A stretch of DNA of 64,000 bases from Cupriavidus phytohabitans (GCF_000426345.1 NZ_AUFE01000004.1:1-64000), one strand, 5' to 3'; counted from the stretch's first letter, positions 16,102 through 25,876 are shown. Made by a program: numbers and translations. The notes: generated from the letters alone by a model not told the origin.

Positions 16102-17490
16102 ATGAATGTCAGCGTATTCGACCTGTTCAAGATCGGCATCGGACCCTCGAGTTCGCATACGGTCGGCCCGATGATCGCCGCGTGCCGCTTCGTATCCCAC
16201 CTCGAGGATGCGAACCTGCTCGGCTTCGTACGCCGCGTCCGGGCGGAATTGTATGGCTCGCTCGGTGCCACCGGCAAGGGCCATGGCACCGACAAGGCGG
16301 TGCTGCTCGGCCTGGAAGGGAGCCTGCCCGACCGGATCGACCCGGACCTGATCGAGCCGCGCCTCGCGCAGATCCGCAAGGACAAGCGCGTGCTGCTGCT
16401 CGGCAAGCATGAGATCGGCTTCGAGGAAAAGGAGCACCTCGGCTTCTACCGTCGCCTGATGAGCGGCACGGGCAGTGTCGTGCACCCGAACGGCATGCGC
16501 TTCCAGGCGTTCGACGAGCAGGGGCAGTTGCTGGTCGAGAAGGAGTATTACTCGATCGGCGGCGGCTTCGTGGTCAACCGCGATGGCGAGCGCGTGAACG
16601 GCGTGCGCGCGGCGGCGGAGGTGCCATACCCGTTCCGCACCGGCGCTGAGCTGATGCAGGCGTGCCGCGGCAGCGGGCTGTCGATCGCCGAGCTGGTCTT
16701 CCGCAATGAATGCGCGCTGCGGCCGGCCGAAGACGTGCGCGCCGGGCTGCTGGCGATCTGGCACGCCATGGCCGCCTGCGTCGAGCGCGGCTGCAAGGTC
16801 GAGGGCGAGCTGCCCGGCCCGATGCGCGTGAGGCGCCGCGCGGCGGAGCTCAATTACCGGCTGCGCACGCGTTCCGAGGAATCGCTGCGCGATCCGCTGT
16901 CGATGCTCGACTGGGTCAACCTGTACGCGATGGCGGTCAATGAAGAGAACGCGGCGGGCGGCCGCGTCGTCACCGCGCCGACCAACGGCGCGGCCGGCGT
17001 GATCCCCGCGGTGCTCCACTACTACGTGAAGTTCGTGCCCGGCTCGAACGACGATGGCATCGTCGACTTCCTGCTGACGGCGGCCGCGATCGGCATGATC
17101 TACAAGGAGACTGCGTCGATCTCCGGCGCCGAGGTCGGCTGCCAGGGCGAGGTCGGCGTGGCGTGCTCGATGGCCGCGGCCGCGCTCGCGGCGGTGATGG
17201 GCGGCACGCCCGACCAGGTCGAGAACGCCGCGGAAATCGGCATGGAGCACAACCTCGGCATGACCTGCGACCCGGTTGGCGGGCTGGTGCAGATTCCCTG
17301 CATCGAGCGCAACGCAATGGGCGCGATCAAGGCGCTCAACGCCTCGCGCATGGCCCTCAAGGGCGATGGCCAGCATTACGTGTCGCTCGACTCGGTGATC
17401 AAGACCATGCGCGAGACCGGCGCCGACATGAAGACGAAGTACAAGGAGACGTCGCGCGGCGGACTGGCCGTGAACGTCATTGAATGCTAA
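16102..17490 (+). CDS. sdaA: L-serine ammonia-lyase, iron-sulfur type
   Basis: 462 residues, single-chain form with alpha and beta domains fused. [20 protein letters not shown] is the family N-terminus, with the SSSHTVGPM motif. Cysteines for the 4Fe-4S cluster occur in the C-terminal half ([15 protein letters not shown] and [12 protein letters not shown]). Deaminates serine to pyruvate and ammonia. Here it closes the betaine route: glycine made by sarcosine oxidase is turned to serine by GlyA and to pyruvate by this enzyme. The next gene, soxB, starts 13 bases after its stop, so the operon is sdaA-soxBDAG-folB-like. Confidence 0.95.
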   Translation: MNVSVFDLFKIGIGPSSSHTVGPMIAACRFVSHLEDANLLGFVRRVRAELYGSLGATGKGHGTDKAVLLGLEGSLPDRIDPDLIEPRLAQIRKDKRVLLLGKHEIGFEEKEHLGFYRRLMSGTGSVVHPNGMRFQAFDEQGQLLVEKEYYSIGGGFVVNRDGERVNGVRAAAEVPYPFRTGAELMQACRGSGLSIAELVFRNECALRPAEDVRAGLLAIWHAMAACVERGCKVEGELPGPMRVRRRAAELNYRLRTRSEESLRDPLSMLDWVNLYAMAVNEENAAGGRVVTAPTNGAAGVIPAVLHYYVKFVPGSNDDGIVDFLLTAAAIGMIYKETASISGAEVGCQGEVGVACSMAAAALAAVMGGTPDQVENAAEIGMEHNLGMTCDPVGGLVQIPCIERNAMGAIKALNASRMALKGDGQHYVSLDSVIKTMRETGADMKTKYKETSRGGLAVNVIEC

Positions 17491-17503
17491 GGGGGTGCAT
17501 CAG

Positions 17504-18748
17504 ATGAGCCGCTATTCGATATTCAGTCTGTTCCGCAACGGGCTGTCCTACCACGAGAACTGGGAAAAGCAGTGGAGGAGTCCCGAGCCCAGGCGCGAGT
17601 ATGACGTGGTCATCGTCGGCGGCGGCGGCCACGGCCTCGCGACCGCGTACTACCTGGCGAAGGAGCACGGCATCACCAATGTGGCGGTGCTGGAGAAGGG
17701 ATGGATCGGCGGCGGCAACACCGCGCGCAACACCACCATCGTGCGTTCCAACTACCTGTGGGACGAGTCCGCGGCGCTCTACGAGAAGGCAATGAAGCTG
17801 TGGGAGGGCCTGTCGCAGGACCTGAACTACAACGTCATGTTCAGCCAGCGCGGCGTGCTCAACCTGGCGCACACGTTGCAGGACGTGCGCGACACCGAGC
17901 GGCGCGTGAACGCGAACCGCCTGAATGGCGTCGACGCCGAATTCCTGACGCCCGCGCAGGTCAAGGAGATCGAGCCCACCATCAACCTGAACAGCCGCTA
18001 TCCGGTGCTGGGCGCATCGATCCAGCGGCGCGCGGGGGTGGCCCGGCACGATGCCGTGGCCTGGGGCTTCGCGCGCGGCGCCGACCGCGCCGGCGTCGAC
18101 ATCATCCAGAACTGCCAGGTCACCGGCATCCGCCGCAACGGCGGCGCGGTGGTCGGCGTCGAGACGGTGAAGGGCTTCATCAGGGCCAAGAAGGTAGCGG
18201 TCGTTGCCGCCGGCAACACCACCACGCTGGCTGACATGGCGGGCATCCGGCTGCCGCTGGAAAGCCACCCGCTGCAGGCGCTGGTGTCCGAGCCGATCAA
18301 GCCGGTGGTCAACTCGGTGATCATGTCCAACGCGGTGCACGCCTACATCAGCCAGTCCGACAAGGGCGACCTGGTGATCGGCGCGGGCATCGACCAGTAC
18401 ACCGGCTTCGGCCAGCGCGGCAGCTTCCAGGTCATCGAAGGCACGCTGCAGGCCATCGTCGAGATGTTCCCCGTGTTCTCGCGCGTGCGCATGAACCGCC
18501 AATGGGGCGGCATCGTCGACACCTCGCCGGACGCGTGCCCGATCATCAGCAAGACCGACGTGAAGGGCCTCTACTTCAACTGCGGCTGGGGCACGGGCGG
18601 GTTCAAGGCGACGCCTGGCTCGGGCTGGGCTTATGCGCACACCATCGCGCGCGACCAGCCGCATGCGCTGAACGCACCCTTCTCGCTGGACCGCTTCTAT
18701 ACCGGCCACCTGATCGACGAGCACGGCGCCGCCGCTGTCGCGCACTGA
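17504..18748 (+). CDS. soxB: Sarcosine oxidase beta subunit
   Basis: 414 residues from ATG 17504, preceded by AAGGGGG; the open frame extends to 17480 but overlaps sdaA. FAD site [22 protein letters not shown] near residue 35; the [16 protein letters not shown]-like segment ([15 protein letters not shown]) has the His that carries covalent FMN in heterotetrameric sarcosine oxidases. C-terminus [10 protein letters not shown] and [14 protein letters not shown] is typical. Oxidises sarcosine to glycine with THF as one-carbon acceptor and O2 giving H2O2, in the cytoplasm with SoxD, SoxA and SoxG. Confidence 0.96.
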   Translation: MSRYSIFSLFRNGLSYHENWEKQWRSPEPRREYDVVIVGGGGHGLATAYYLAKEHGITNVAVLEKGWIGGGNTARNTTIVRSNYLWDESAALYEKAMKLWEGLSQDLNYNVMFSQRGVLNLAHTLQDVRDTERRVNANRLNGVDAEFLTPAQVKEIEPTINLNSRYPVLGASIQRRAGVARHDAVAWGFARGADRAGVDIIQNCQVTGIRRNGGAVVGVETVKGFIRAKKVAVVAAGNTTTLADMAGIRLPLESHPLQALVSEPIKPVVNSVIMSNAVHAYISQSDKGDLVIGAGIDQYTGFGQRGSFQVIEGTLQAIVEMFPVFSRVRMNRQWGGIVDTSPDACPIISKTDVKGLYFNCGWGTGGFKATPGSGWAYAHTIARDQPHALNAPFSLDRFYTGHLIDEHGAAAVAH

Positions 18749-18767
18749 ACCCAAGCAGGAGATAGAC

Positions 18768-19064
18768 ATGTTGCTGATCCATTGTCCATGGTGCGGCCCG
18801 CGCGCCGAATCCGAATTCTCGTGCGGCGGCGAAGCCGACATCGCGCGTCCGCTCGAGACCGACAAGCTGTCCGACCGCGAATGGGGCGATTACCTGTTCA
18901 TGCGCACCAACACCCGCGGCACGCACCGCGAACAGTGGATCCACGCGCAGGGCTGCCGCCGCTGGTTCAAGGTCGAGCGCGACACCGTCAGCTATGACAT
19001 CAAGGGCTACGAGACTTTCGGCCAGCCCGCCGCCAACGCACAGCAAGGAAGGGGCAAGCAATGA
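18768..19064 (+). CDS. soxD: Sarcosine oxidase delta subunit
   Basis: 98 residues. Zinc-site ligands of SoxD are visible: Cys6 and Cys9 in HCPWCGPR, and a downstream His/Cys pair in WIHAQGCRRWF. GDYLFMRTNTRGTHREQW is diagnostic of the family. The gene follows soxB after 19 bases with an AGGAGA site and overlaps soxA by 4 bases (ATGA), which indicates translational coupling. It binds zinc and ties the other subunits together. Confidence 0.96.
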   Translation: MLLIHCPWCGPRAESEFSCGGEADIARPLETDKLSDREWGDYLFMRTNTRGTHREQWIHAQGCRRWFKVERDTVSYDIKGYETFGQPAANAQQGRGKQ

Positions 19065-22000
19065 GCCAGAAAGACCGACTCGGCACGGGCGGCCGCATCA
19101 ATCGCGGCAAGCCCCTGTCCTTCACCTTCAACGGCCGCGTGTACCAGGGCTTCCAGGGCGACACGCTGGCCTCGGCGCTGCTCGCCAACGGCGTGCGCTT
19201 CGTCGCACGCAGCTTCAAGTACCACCGGCCGCGCGGCATCATGACCGCGGACGTGGCGGAGCCGAATGCCGTGGTGCAGCTGGAGCGCGGTGCCTATACG
19301 GTGCCCAATGCGCGGGCCACGGAGATCGAGCTGTACCAGGGTCTGGTCGCGGCAAGCGTGAACGCGGAGCCGGATCTGGAGCGCGACCGCATGGCGGTCA
19401 ACCAGAAGTTTGCGCGCTTCATGCCCGCCGGCTTTTACTACAAGACTTTCATGTGGCCGCGCAAGATGTGGCCCAGGTACGAGGAGAAGATCCGCGAGGC
19501 GGCCGGGCTCGGCAAGGCGCCCACGACGCTGGATGCCGATCGCTACGACAAATGCTACGCGCACTGCGACGTGCTCGTCGTCGGCGGAGGGCCGACCGGC
19601 CTGGCCGCGGCGCACGCGGCGGCGGTGACCGGTGCGCGCGTGATCCTGGTCGATGACCAGTGCGAGCTCGGCGGCAGCCTGCTGTCCGGACGCGCCGACA
19701 TCAACGGCAAGCCCGCGCTGCAGTGGGTCGCCGAGATCGAAGGCAAGCTGCGCAAGCTGCCGGACGTGACCATCCTGTCGCGCAGCAACGCCTTCGGCTA
19801 CCAGGACCATAATCTGGTTACCGTCACGCAGCGCCTGACCGACCACCTGTCGGTCTCGATGCGCCACGGCTCGCGCGAGCTGCTGTGGAAGATCCGCGCA
19901 AAGCGCGTGATCCTCGCGACCGGTGCGCACGAGCGCCCGATCGTCTTCGGCAACAACGACCTGCCGGGTGTGATGATGGCGTCGGCGGTGTCGACCTACA
20001 TCCACCGCTACAGCGTGCTGCCGGGACGCGACACGGTGGTGTTCACCAACAATGACCGCGGCTACCAGGCGGCGCTTGACCTGAAGGCGTGCGGCGCCAG
20101 GGTGACGGTCGTCGATCCGCGTGCCACCACCAGCGGCGCGCTGCCCGCGGCGGCGAAGCGGCAGGGCGTGAACGTGATGAACGGCGCGGTCGTGGTGGCT
20201 GCCGCCGGCAAGCAGCACGTCACGTCGGTCAGCGTCGCGTCCTATGCCAACGGCAAGGCCGGCGGCAAGGTGTCGAGGATCGCCTGCGACCTCGTCGCGA
20301 TGTCGGGTGGCCTGAGCCCGGTGCTGCACCTGTTCGCACAATCGGGCGGCAAGGCGCAGTGGAGCGACGAGAAGACCTGCTTCGTGCCGGGCAAGTCGAT
20401 GCAGGCCCAGTGCAGCATCGGCGCGGCCGCGGGCGAATTCAACCTCGCGTTGGCGCTGCCGGTGGCGCTGGAAGCGGGCGCCGAGGCGGCGAAGGCCGCC
20501 GGCTTTGCAACGGCGAAGCGGCTGGCGGCGCCGAAGGTCAGCGCCGTCGCCGAAGGTCCGCTGCTGCCGCTGTGGCTGGTCGGCAGCCGCGAGGCCGCCG
20601 CGCGCGGGCCCAAGCAGTTCGTCGACTTCCAGAACGACGTCGCGGCCTCGGACATCCTGCTGGCGGCGCGCGAAGGCTTCGAGTCGGTCGAGCACGTGAA
20701 GCGCTACACCGCGATGGGCTTCGGCACCGACCAGGGCAAGCTCGGCAACATCAACGGCATGGCGATCCTGGCGCAGGCGCTGGGCAAGTCGATTCCCGAG
20801 ACCGGCACGACCACGTTCCGGCCCAACTACACGCCGGTCACGTTCGGCACCTTCGCCGGACGCGAGGTCGGCGATTTCCTCGACCCGGTGCGCAAGACCT
20901 GCGTGCACGAATGGCATGTCGCGAACGGCGCGCTGTTCGAGGACGTCGGCAACTGGAAGCGCCCCTGGTATTTCCCCAGGCGGGGCGAGGACCTGCACGC
21001 CGCGGTGAAGCGCGAATGCCTGGCGGTGCGCAACAGCGTCGGCATCCTCGATGCGTCGACCCTGGGCAAGATCGACATCCAGGGCCCGGACGCGGTCACG
21101 CTGCTCAACTGGATGTACACCAACCCGTGGGGCAAGCTCGAAGTCGGCAAGTGCCGCTACGGGCTGATGCTGGACGAGAACGGCATGGTGTTCGACGACG
21201 GCGTGACGGTGCGGCTCGGCGAGCAGCATTTCATGATGACCACGACCACCGGCGGCGCCGCGCGCGTTCTGACGTGGCTCGAGCGCTGGCTGCAGACCGA
21301 GTGGCCCGACATGAAGGTCCGCCTGTCCTCGGTGACCGATCACTGGGCGACGTTCGCGGTGGTCGGGCCGAAGAGCCGCAAGGTGCTGCAGAAGGTCTGC
21401 GCCGACATTGACTTTGCCAACGCGGCCTTCCCGTTCATGAGCTACCGCAACGGCACCGTGGCCGGCGCCAAGGCGCGTGTGATGCGCATCAGCTTCTCGG
21501 GCGAGCTGGCATACGAGGTCAACGTGCCCGCCAACGCCGGGCGTGCGGTGTGGGAAGCGCTGATGGCCGCGGGCGCCGAGTTCGACATCACGCCGTACGG
21601 CACCGAGACCATGCACGTGCTGCGCGCCGAGAAGGGCTACATCATCGTCGGCCAGGACACCGACGGCTCGATCACCCCGTACGACCTCGGCATGGGCGGG
21701 CTGGTGGCGAAATCGAAGGATTTCCTCGGCAAGCGCTCGCTGACGCGCTCGGACACGGCGAAGGAAGGCCGCAAGCAGTTCGTCGGCCTGCTGACCGACG
21801 ACGCGCAGTTCGTGCTGCCCGAGGGAGCCCAGATCATCGCGCCGGGCACGAGGGTGTCGACGACCGAGCCGACGCCCATGATCGGCCACGTGACGTCGAG
21901 CTATTACAGCCCGATCCTGCAGCGCTCGATCGCTCTCGCCGTAGTGAAGGGCGGCCTGGGCAAGATGGGCGAGAGCGTCGCGATCCCGCTGGCCGATGGC

Positions 22001-22072
22001 CGCCGCGTGAGCGCGAAGATCTCGAGCCCGGTTTTTTACGATACCGAAGGAGTGCGCCAGAATGTGGAATGA
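19061..22072 (+). CDS. soxA: Sarcosine oxidase alpha subunit
   Basis: 1003 residues, normal length. In order: a ferredoxin-like N-terminal domain (LSFTFNGRVYQGFQGDTLASALLANG), an NAD-binding FAD/NAD fold (DVLVVGGGPTGLAAAHAA, near residue 168), and a GcvT-like folate domain in the last 380 residues (GILDASTLGKIDIQGPDA, GTETMHVLRAEKGYIIVGQD). The folate domain captures the sarcosine methyl as 5,10-methylene-THF. Overlaps soxD by 4 and soxG by 11 bases. Confidence 0.96.
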   Translation: MSQKDRLGTGGRINRGKPLSFTFNGRVYQGFQGDTLASALLANGVRFVARSFKYHRPRGIMTADVAEPNAVVQLERGAYTVPNARATEIELYQGLVAASVNAEPDLERDRMAVNQKFARFMPAGFYYKTFMWPRKMWPRYEEKIREAAGLGKAPTTLDADRYDKCYAHCDVLVVGGGPTGLAAAHAAAVTGARVILVDDQCELGGSLLSGRADINGKPALQWVAEIEGKLRKLPDVTILSRSNAFGYQDHNLVTVTQRLTDHLSVSMRHGSRELLWKIRAKRVILATGAHERPIVFGNNDLPGVMMASAVSTYIHRYSVLPGRDTVVFTNNDRGYQAALDLKACGARVTVVDPRATTSGALPAAAKRQGVNVMNGAVVVAAAGKQHVTSVSVASYANGKAGGKVSRIACDLVAMSGGLSPVLHLFAQSGGKAQWSDEKTCFVPGKSMQAQCSIGAAAGEFNLALALPVALEAGAEAAKAAGFATAKRLAAPKVSAVAEGPLLPLWLVGSREAAARGPKQFVDFQNDVAASDILLAAREGFESVEHVKRYTAMGFGTDQGKLGNINGMAILAQALGKSIPETGTTTFRPNYTPVTFGTFAGREVGDFLDPVRKTCVHEWHVANGALFEDVGNWKRPWYFPRRGEDLHAAVKRECLAVRNSVGILDASTLGKIDIQGPDAVTLLNWMYTNPWGKLEVGKCRYGLMLDENGMVFDDGVTVRLGEQHFMMTTTTGGAARVLTWLERWLQTEWPDMKVRLSSVTDHWATFAVVGPKSRKVLQKVCADIDFANAAFPFMSYRNGTVAGAKARVMRISFSGELAYEVNVPANAGRAVWEALMAAGAEFDITPYGTETMHVLRAEKGYIIVGQDTDGSITPYDLGMGGLVAKSKDFLGKRSLTRSDTAKEGRKQFVGLLTDDAQFVLPEGAQIIAPGTRVSTTEPTPMIGHVTSSYYSPILQRSIALAVVKGGLGKMGESVAIPLADGRRVSAKISSPVFYDTEGVRQNVE

Positions 22073-22715
22073 ACAAGGTATTGCTACGGCATTGGCCGAC
22101 GCGCCGGCGCCGAACGCCCGCACGCGTGACGTGCGCCTGGAGTCGCCGCTGGTCGGCGCGGCCAGCCTGCTGGAAGCTCCGCACCTGCGCGGGTCGATGT
22201 ACTTCACGTTGCGCGAGCGGCAGTTCCTCGACCTGGTCATCGTGCGGGGCGAACTGGCCGATCCCGCGTTCGTCGATGCGTTCGAGGGCGTGGTGGGCTG
22301 TTGTCCGCCGGCCGCCCCCAACACGGTTGCGCGTGGCGCCGCGTACGACGTGCTGTGGCTGGGCCCGGACGAATGGCTGGTGCGATCGAACGGGCCGGTG
22401 CCGGCCGGCGTGCTGGAGGACAAGCTGGCGCCGGCCATTGCCGGCTCGTATTCGGCCGCGGTCGACGTCGGCAGCGGCTACACCGTGATCGAAATCAGTG
22501 GGGATCGTGTGCGCGATGTGCTGGCGCGGGGCTGCCCCCTCGACCTGCATCCGCGCGTGTTCCGGACCGGGCAGTGCGCCCAGAGCCATTACTTCAAGGC
22601 GCCGATCATACTGGTGCCGACCGGCGACGACCGTTTCGAGATCGTGGTGCGGCGCAGCTTCGCGGACTACTTCTGCCGCATCCTGCTTGACGCGGCGACG
22701 CCGCTGCTGTCATGA
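22062..22715 (+). CDS. soxG: Sarcosine oxidase gamma subunit
   Basis: 217 residues. ESPLVGAASLLEAP, FLDLVIVRGELADPAFVDAF, LWLGPDEWLVRS and RGCPLDLHPRVF are conserved SoxG segments; fold related to the GcvT family. Needed for the heterotetramer. Starts within the last 11 bases of soxA and ends with a 4-base overlap with the following FolB-like gene, so all five frames are coupled. Confidence 0.95.
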   Translation: MWNEQGIATALADAPAPNARTRDVRLESPLVGAASLLEAPHLRGSMYFTLRERQFLDLVIVRGELADPAFVDAFEGVVGCCPPAAPNTVARGAAYDVLWLGPDEWLVRSNGPVPAGVLEDKLAPAIAGSYSAAVDVGSGYTVIEISGDRVRDVLARGCPLDLHPRVFRTGQCAQSHYFKAPIILVPTGDDRFEIVVRRSFADYFCRILLDAATPLLS

Positions 22716-23176
22716 AGCCGGTCGAGGAGGCGTTCAGCGATCCACAGGCGGGGCTCAAGGCATTCGATGGCCTGAACGCCCCGCTGCTGCCCGGGCGGGG
22801 CTGGAGCGTGTTCGTCGATGCATTGACGGTGCCGGTGCGCATCGGCATCCATCCGCACGAACATGACGCTCCGCAGCCGGTCGTGATCGACGCGCGCCTG
22901 GGCTACCGGCGCGAGCCGAGCGAAGAGTCCGAGTGGATCGACTACGAGGGCTATTGCACGCGCGTCGCCGCGTTTCTGGCGCGCAAGCCGCATACGCGGC
23001 TGCTCGAGACGCTGGTGGCCGATATCGCGGAGCTGTCGTTCCGCGAATGGCCGGCGCTCGACACCCTGACCCTCGCGGTGCACAAGCCGAAGATCTGGCC
23101 TGGCACGCAGCGCGTGGGCGTCGAACTGGAATGGACGCGCGCCGACTACCTGCGCCGCGGCGGCAAGCCCCGCTGA
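22712..23176 (+). CDS. Dihydroneopterin aldolase-like protein (FolB family) in the sox operon
   Basis: 154 residues, somewhat longer than FolB (about 120) because of a 30-residue N-terminal extension. WSVFVDALTVPVRIGIHPHE is the FolB opening; a Glu in HEHDAPQPVVIDARLGY, the Tyr in WIDYEGYC and the Lys in LAVHKPKIWP correspond to the catalytic Glu, Tyr and Lys of dihydroneopterin aldolase. It could supply folate precursors when sarcosine breakdown raises demand for THF, or act on a folate breakdown product. ATGA overlap with soxG supports a role tied to sarcosine oxidase. Main folB is presumably elsewhere. Confidence 0.85.
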   Translation: MKPVEEAFSDPQAGLKAFDGLNAPLLPGRGWSVFVDALTVPVRIGIHPHEHDAPQPVVIDARLGYRREPSEESEWIDYEGYCTRVAAFLARKPHTRLLETLVADIAELSFREWPALDTLTLAVHKPKIWPGTQRVGVELEWTRADYLRRGGKPR

Positions 23177-23228
23177 GCGGGGGAGAGCGGCACCGTGCCG
23201 GCGAGATGGCGGCGCCGGCCAAGCGCGC

Positions 23229-23273
23229 GTCGGGTTTAGCATGCAGCCGGCACGGCCATGGAGACTACTCTCG
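23229..23273 (+). promoter_or_regulatory. Promoter-like element in front of the porin, shared with fdhA
   Basis: GTCGGGTTTAGCATGCAG, then CACGGC and ACTACTCTCG. The same order with small changes occurs at 24525-24568 before fdhA. TACTCT would fit a weak -10. It lies 66 bases upstream of the porin start. Confidence 0.5.
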
Positions 23274-23338
23274 TAGGCGCGCCGCTGCCGTGCCGATCGG
23301 CGTGGCGGCGCGCGCCACCATACGAGGAGGAAAATCCA

Positions 23339-24487
23339 ATTAAAAAAGCCACGCTAGGCTCGACTATCGCCCTGCTGTTTTCCACGTCCGCCTTCGCCCA
23401 GGGCAGCGTGACGCTGTACGGCATCATCGACGAAGGCATCAACTACACCAACAATGTCGGCGGAGACCGGCTGGTTGAGATGCAAAGCGGCTTCGCGCAA
23501 GGCAGCCGCTGGGGCCTGAAGGGCTCGGAAGACCTGGGAGGGGGCGTCAAGGCCCTGTTCCAGCTCGAGAACGGCTTCAACGCCAGCACTGGCAGGGCGG
23601 CGCAAGGCGGCGTGCTGTTTGGCCGGCAGGCCTATGTCGGCCTGGCCGACGACCGGCTCGGGACCATCACGCTCGGGCGCCAGTACGATTCCGTGATCGA
23701 CTACCTGGCACAGACGACCGTGGTCGGCAACTGGGGCGGCTACCTGTTCGGCCACCCTTACGACAACGACAACATGGTCTACTCGTTCCGTGTCAATAAT
23801 ACGGTCAAGTACACCAGCCCCACGCTTGGCGGGTTCCAGTTCGGGGGCACGTACAGCTTCAGCAACGACACCAACTTTGCCAACAACCGCCAGTACGGCG
23901 CGGGCATGCAGTACGCGAATGGCGGCTTGTTGCTGGCGGCTGCCTACCTGCAGGCCGACAACCCGTCGGCAACGGCCAACGGTGCGATCAGCAGCGGCGG
24001 CGACCAGAACTTCCTGGCCCGGCGCCTGCGCATCTTCGGGGCCGGCGTCAACTACACATTCGGTGCCGCGACCGCTGGCTTCGCCTACTCCAACACGAAC
24101 CTGACGCAGCCGCTGTCGACCTCGTACATCTCCGGATCGATCCTGCCCGCCACCGGCACGCTGGATGCGCTCAAGTTCCAGAACTTCGAGTTCAATTTCA
24201 AGTACCAGTTCACGCCGGCGTTCTATGCCGGCGCGGTTTACACCCTGACCACGGAGAAGTTCCAGGCGTCGTCGGGCGAGGCCAGGCCCAAGGTCCACAG
24301 CATCGGCCTGATGGCGGACTACAACTTCTCGAAGAGGACCGACGTCTATCTGCAGGGCGTCTATCAGCGCGTGAGCGGCGACAAGACTGGCACGGCATTG
24401 GACCGGGCCTACATCCCCGGCGCGGCCGACTCGTCGTCGTCGTCGAGCCAGGTGCTGGTGCGCGCGGCAATTCGCCACAAGTTCTGA
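23339..24487 (+). CDS. Outer-membrane porin (Gram-negative porin, OmpC-like), apparent ATT start
   Basis: 382 residues if started at the ATT of 23339-23341. AGGAGG ends 8 bases before it, and the frame then reads (I)KKATLGSTIALLFSTSAFAQ, the usual Burkholderiales porin leader with ATT in place of ATG. Mature part begins GSVTLYGIIDEGINYTNN, contains SRWGLKGSEDLGGGVKALFQ and ends in RAAIRHKF with the C-terminal Phe for outer-membrane insertion. An in-frame ATG at 23258 would add 27 mostly polar residues before the leader and lies within the promoter-proximal region, so it is unlikely. Probably lets betaine or its products cross the outer membrane, by context. Confidence 0.88.
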   Translation: MKKATLGSTIALLFSTSAFAQGSVTLYGIIDEGINYTNNVGGDRLVEMQSGFAQGSRWGLKGSEDLGGGVKALFQLENGFNASTGRAAQGGVLFGRQAYVGLADDRLGTITLGRQYDSVIDYLAQTTVVGNWGGYLFGHPYDNDNMVYSFRVNNTVKYTSPTLGGFQFGGTYSFSNDTNFANNRQYGAGMQYANGGLLLAAAYLQADNPSATANGAISSGGDQNFLARRLRIFGAGVNYTFGAATAGFAYSNTNLTQPLSTSYISGSILPATGTLDALKFQNFEFNFKYQFTPAFYAGAVYTLTTEKFQASSGEARPKVHSIGLMADYNFSKRTDVYLQGVYQRVSGDKTGTALDRAYIPGAADSSSSSSQVLVRAAIRHKF

Positions 24488-24524
24488 GCCGTTAGCGGGC
24501 GATGTCGGGCCTGCTCAAACGGAC

Positions 24525-24568
24525 GTCGGATTTTGCACGAAGCGCCACGGCTCTCCGCACTACTCTCG
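24525..24568 (+). promoter_or_regulatory. Promoter-like element in front of fdhA, shared with the porin
   Basis: GTCGGATTTTGCACGAAGC, CACGGC and ACTACTCTCG, arranged as before the porin with only one-base gaps. It lies 74 bases upstream of the fdhA start. Confidence 0.5.
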
Positions 24569-24641
24569 AACACGCATGCCGTGCATGCCGCGTCGACTGG
24601 CGCGGGGGCGGCAGGCCTTAACGAGACATGGAGACAAGGCG

Positions 24642-25841
24642 ATGAGCAACAACCGGGGTGTCGTTTATCTTGGACCGGGCAAGGTCGAGGTGCAGAACAT
24701 CGACTATCCGAAAATGGTCGATCCGACCGGGCGCGTGATCGGGCACGGCGTGATCCTCAAGGTCGTGAGCACGAATATCTGCGGCTCGGACCAGCACATG
24801 GTGCGCGGCCGCACGACCGCAGAGGTGGGCCTCGTGCTCGGCCACGAGATCACCGGCGAGGTGATCGAGATCGGCCGCGACGTCGAGACGCTGAAGCTCG
24901 GCGACCTGGTGTCGGTGCCGTTCAACGTTGCCTGCGGCCGCTGCGCGATGTGCAAGGAGCAACACACCGGCGTTTGCCTCAGCGTCAATCCGTCGCGTGC
25001 CGGCGGTGCGTATGGCTACGTCGACATGGGTGGGTGGATCGGCGGGCAGGCCGAGTACGTGATGGTGCCGTACGCCGACTTCAACCTGCTGAAGTTCCCC
25101 GACCGGGACCAGGCGATGGCGAAGATCCGCGACCTCACCTGCCTGTCGGACATTCTGCCAACCGGCTACCACGGCGCCGTGACCGCAGGCGTGAAGCCGG
25201 GCTCAACCGTTTACATCGCCGGCGCAGGACCGGTCGGCATGGCGGCGGCGGCATCCGCGCGGCTGCTGGGCGCGGCGTGCACCATCGTCGGCGACATGAA
25301 CCCGGCGCGCCTTGCCCACGCAAAGGCGATGGGATTCGAGGTCGTAGACCTGTCGCGGGACGCGACGCTGGGCGAGCAGATCGCCGCCATCCTCGGCACG
25401 CCGGAGATCGATTGCGCGGTCGACTGCGTCGGCTTCGAGGCGCACGGCCACGGCGCGTCGGGCCACGTGGAAGAGGCGCCCGCGACAGTGCTGAACTCGC
25501 TGATGGAGATCACCCGGCCGGCCGGTGCGATCGGCATCCCAGGCCTTTACGTGACCGATGACCCGGGTGCGAAGGACGCTGCGGCGCAACGCGGCAGCCT
25601 GAGCATCCGCTTCGGCCTCGGCTGGGCCAAGTCGCATTCCTTCCACACAGGCCAGACACCCGTGCTGAAGTACAACCGCAACCTGATGCAGGCCATCCTT
25701 CACAATCGCCTGCCCATTGCGGAAATCGTCAATGTGTCCGTGATTTCACTGGACCAGGCGCCGGAAGGCTACCAGCAGTTCGACGGTGGCGCACCGCGCA
25801 AATTCGTCATCGATCCGCATGGGATGCTGGCGGCCGCCTGA
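24642..25841 (+). CDS. fdhA: Glutathione-independent formaldehyde dehydrogenase
   Basis: 399 residues from ATG 24642, after GGAGACAAGG. Very close to Pseudomonas putida FdhA: MSNNRGVVYLGPGKVEVQ, STNICGSDQHMVRGRT (catalytic zinc Cys), LGHEITGEVIEIG, structural-zinc VACGRCAMCKEQHTGVC, NAD fold YIAGAGPVGMAAAASA. Oxidises the formaldehyde released by betaine and dimethylglycine demethylation to formate with NAD+ (dismutase activity is known in the family). Monocistronic, ended by a strong hairpin. Confidence 0.95.
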   Translation: MSNNRGVVYLGPGKVEVQNIDYPKMVDPTGRVIGHGVILKVVSTNICGSDQHMVRGRTTAEVGLVLGHEITGEVIEIGRDVETLKLGDLVSVPFNVACGRCAMCKEQHTGVCLSVNPSRAGGAYGYVDMGGWIGGQAEYVMVPYADFNLLKFPDRDQAMAKIRDLTCLSDILPTGYHGAVTAGVKPGSTVYIAGAGPVGMAAAASARLLGAACTIVGDMNPARLAHAKAMGFEVVDLSRDATLGEQIAAILGTPEIDCAVDCVGFEAHGHGASGHVEEAPATVLNSLMEITRPAGAIGIPGLYVTDDPGAKDAAAQRGSLSIRFGLGWAKSHSFHTGQTPVLKYNRNLMQAILHNRLPIAEIVNVSVISLDQAPEGYQQFDGGAPRKFVIDPHGMLAAA

Positions 25842-25876
25842 GCGGTCGTGCGCCGCGCGAAGGTAGCCGGCACAAA

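Noticed and set aside
19007-22438. 1143-residue open frame opposite soxA
   Set aside because: Composition (His/Arg/Ala-rich, low complexity) and exact antisense position over soxA/soxG mark it as a shadow.
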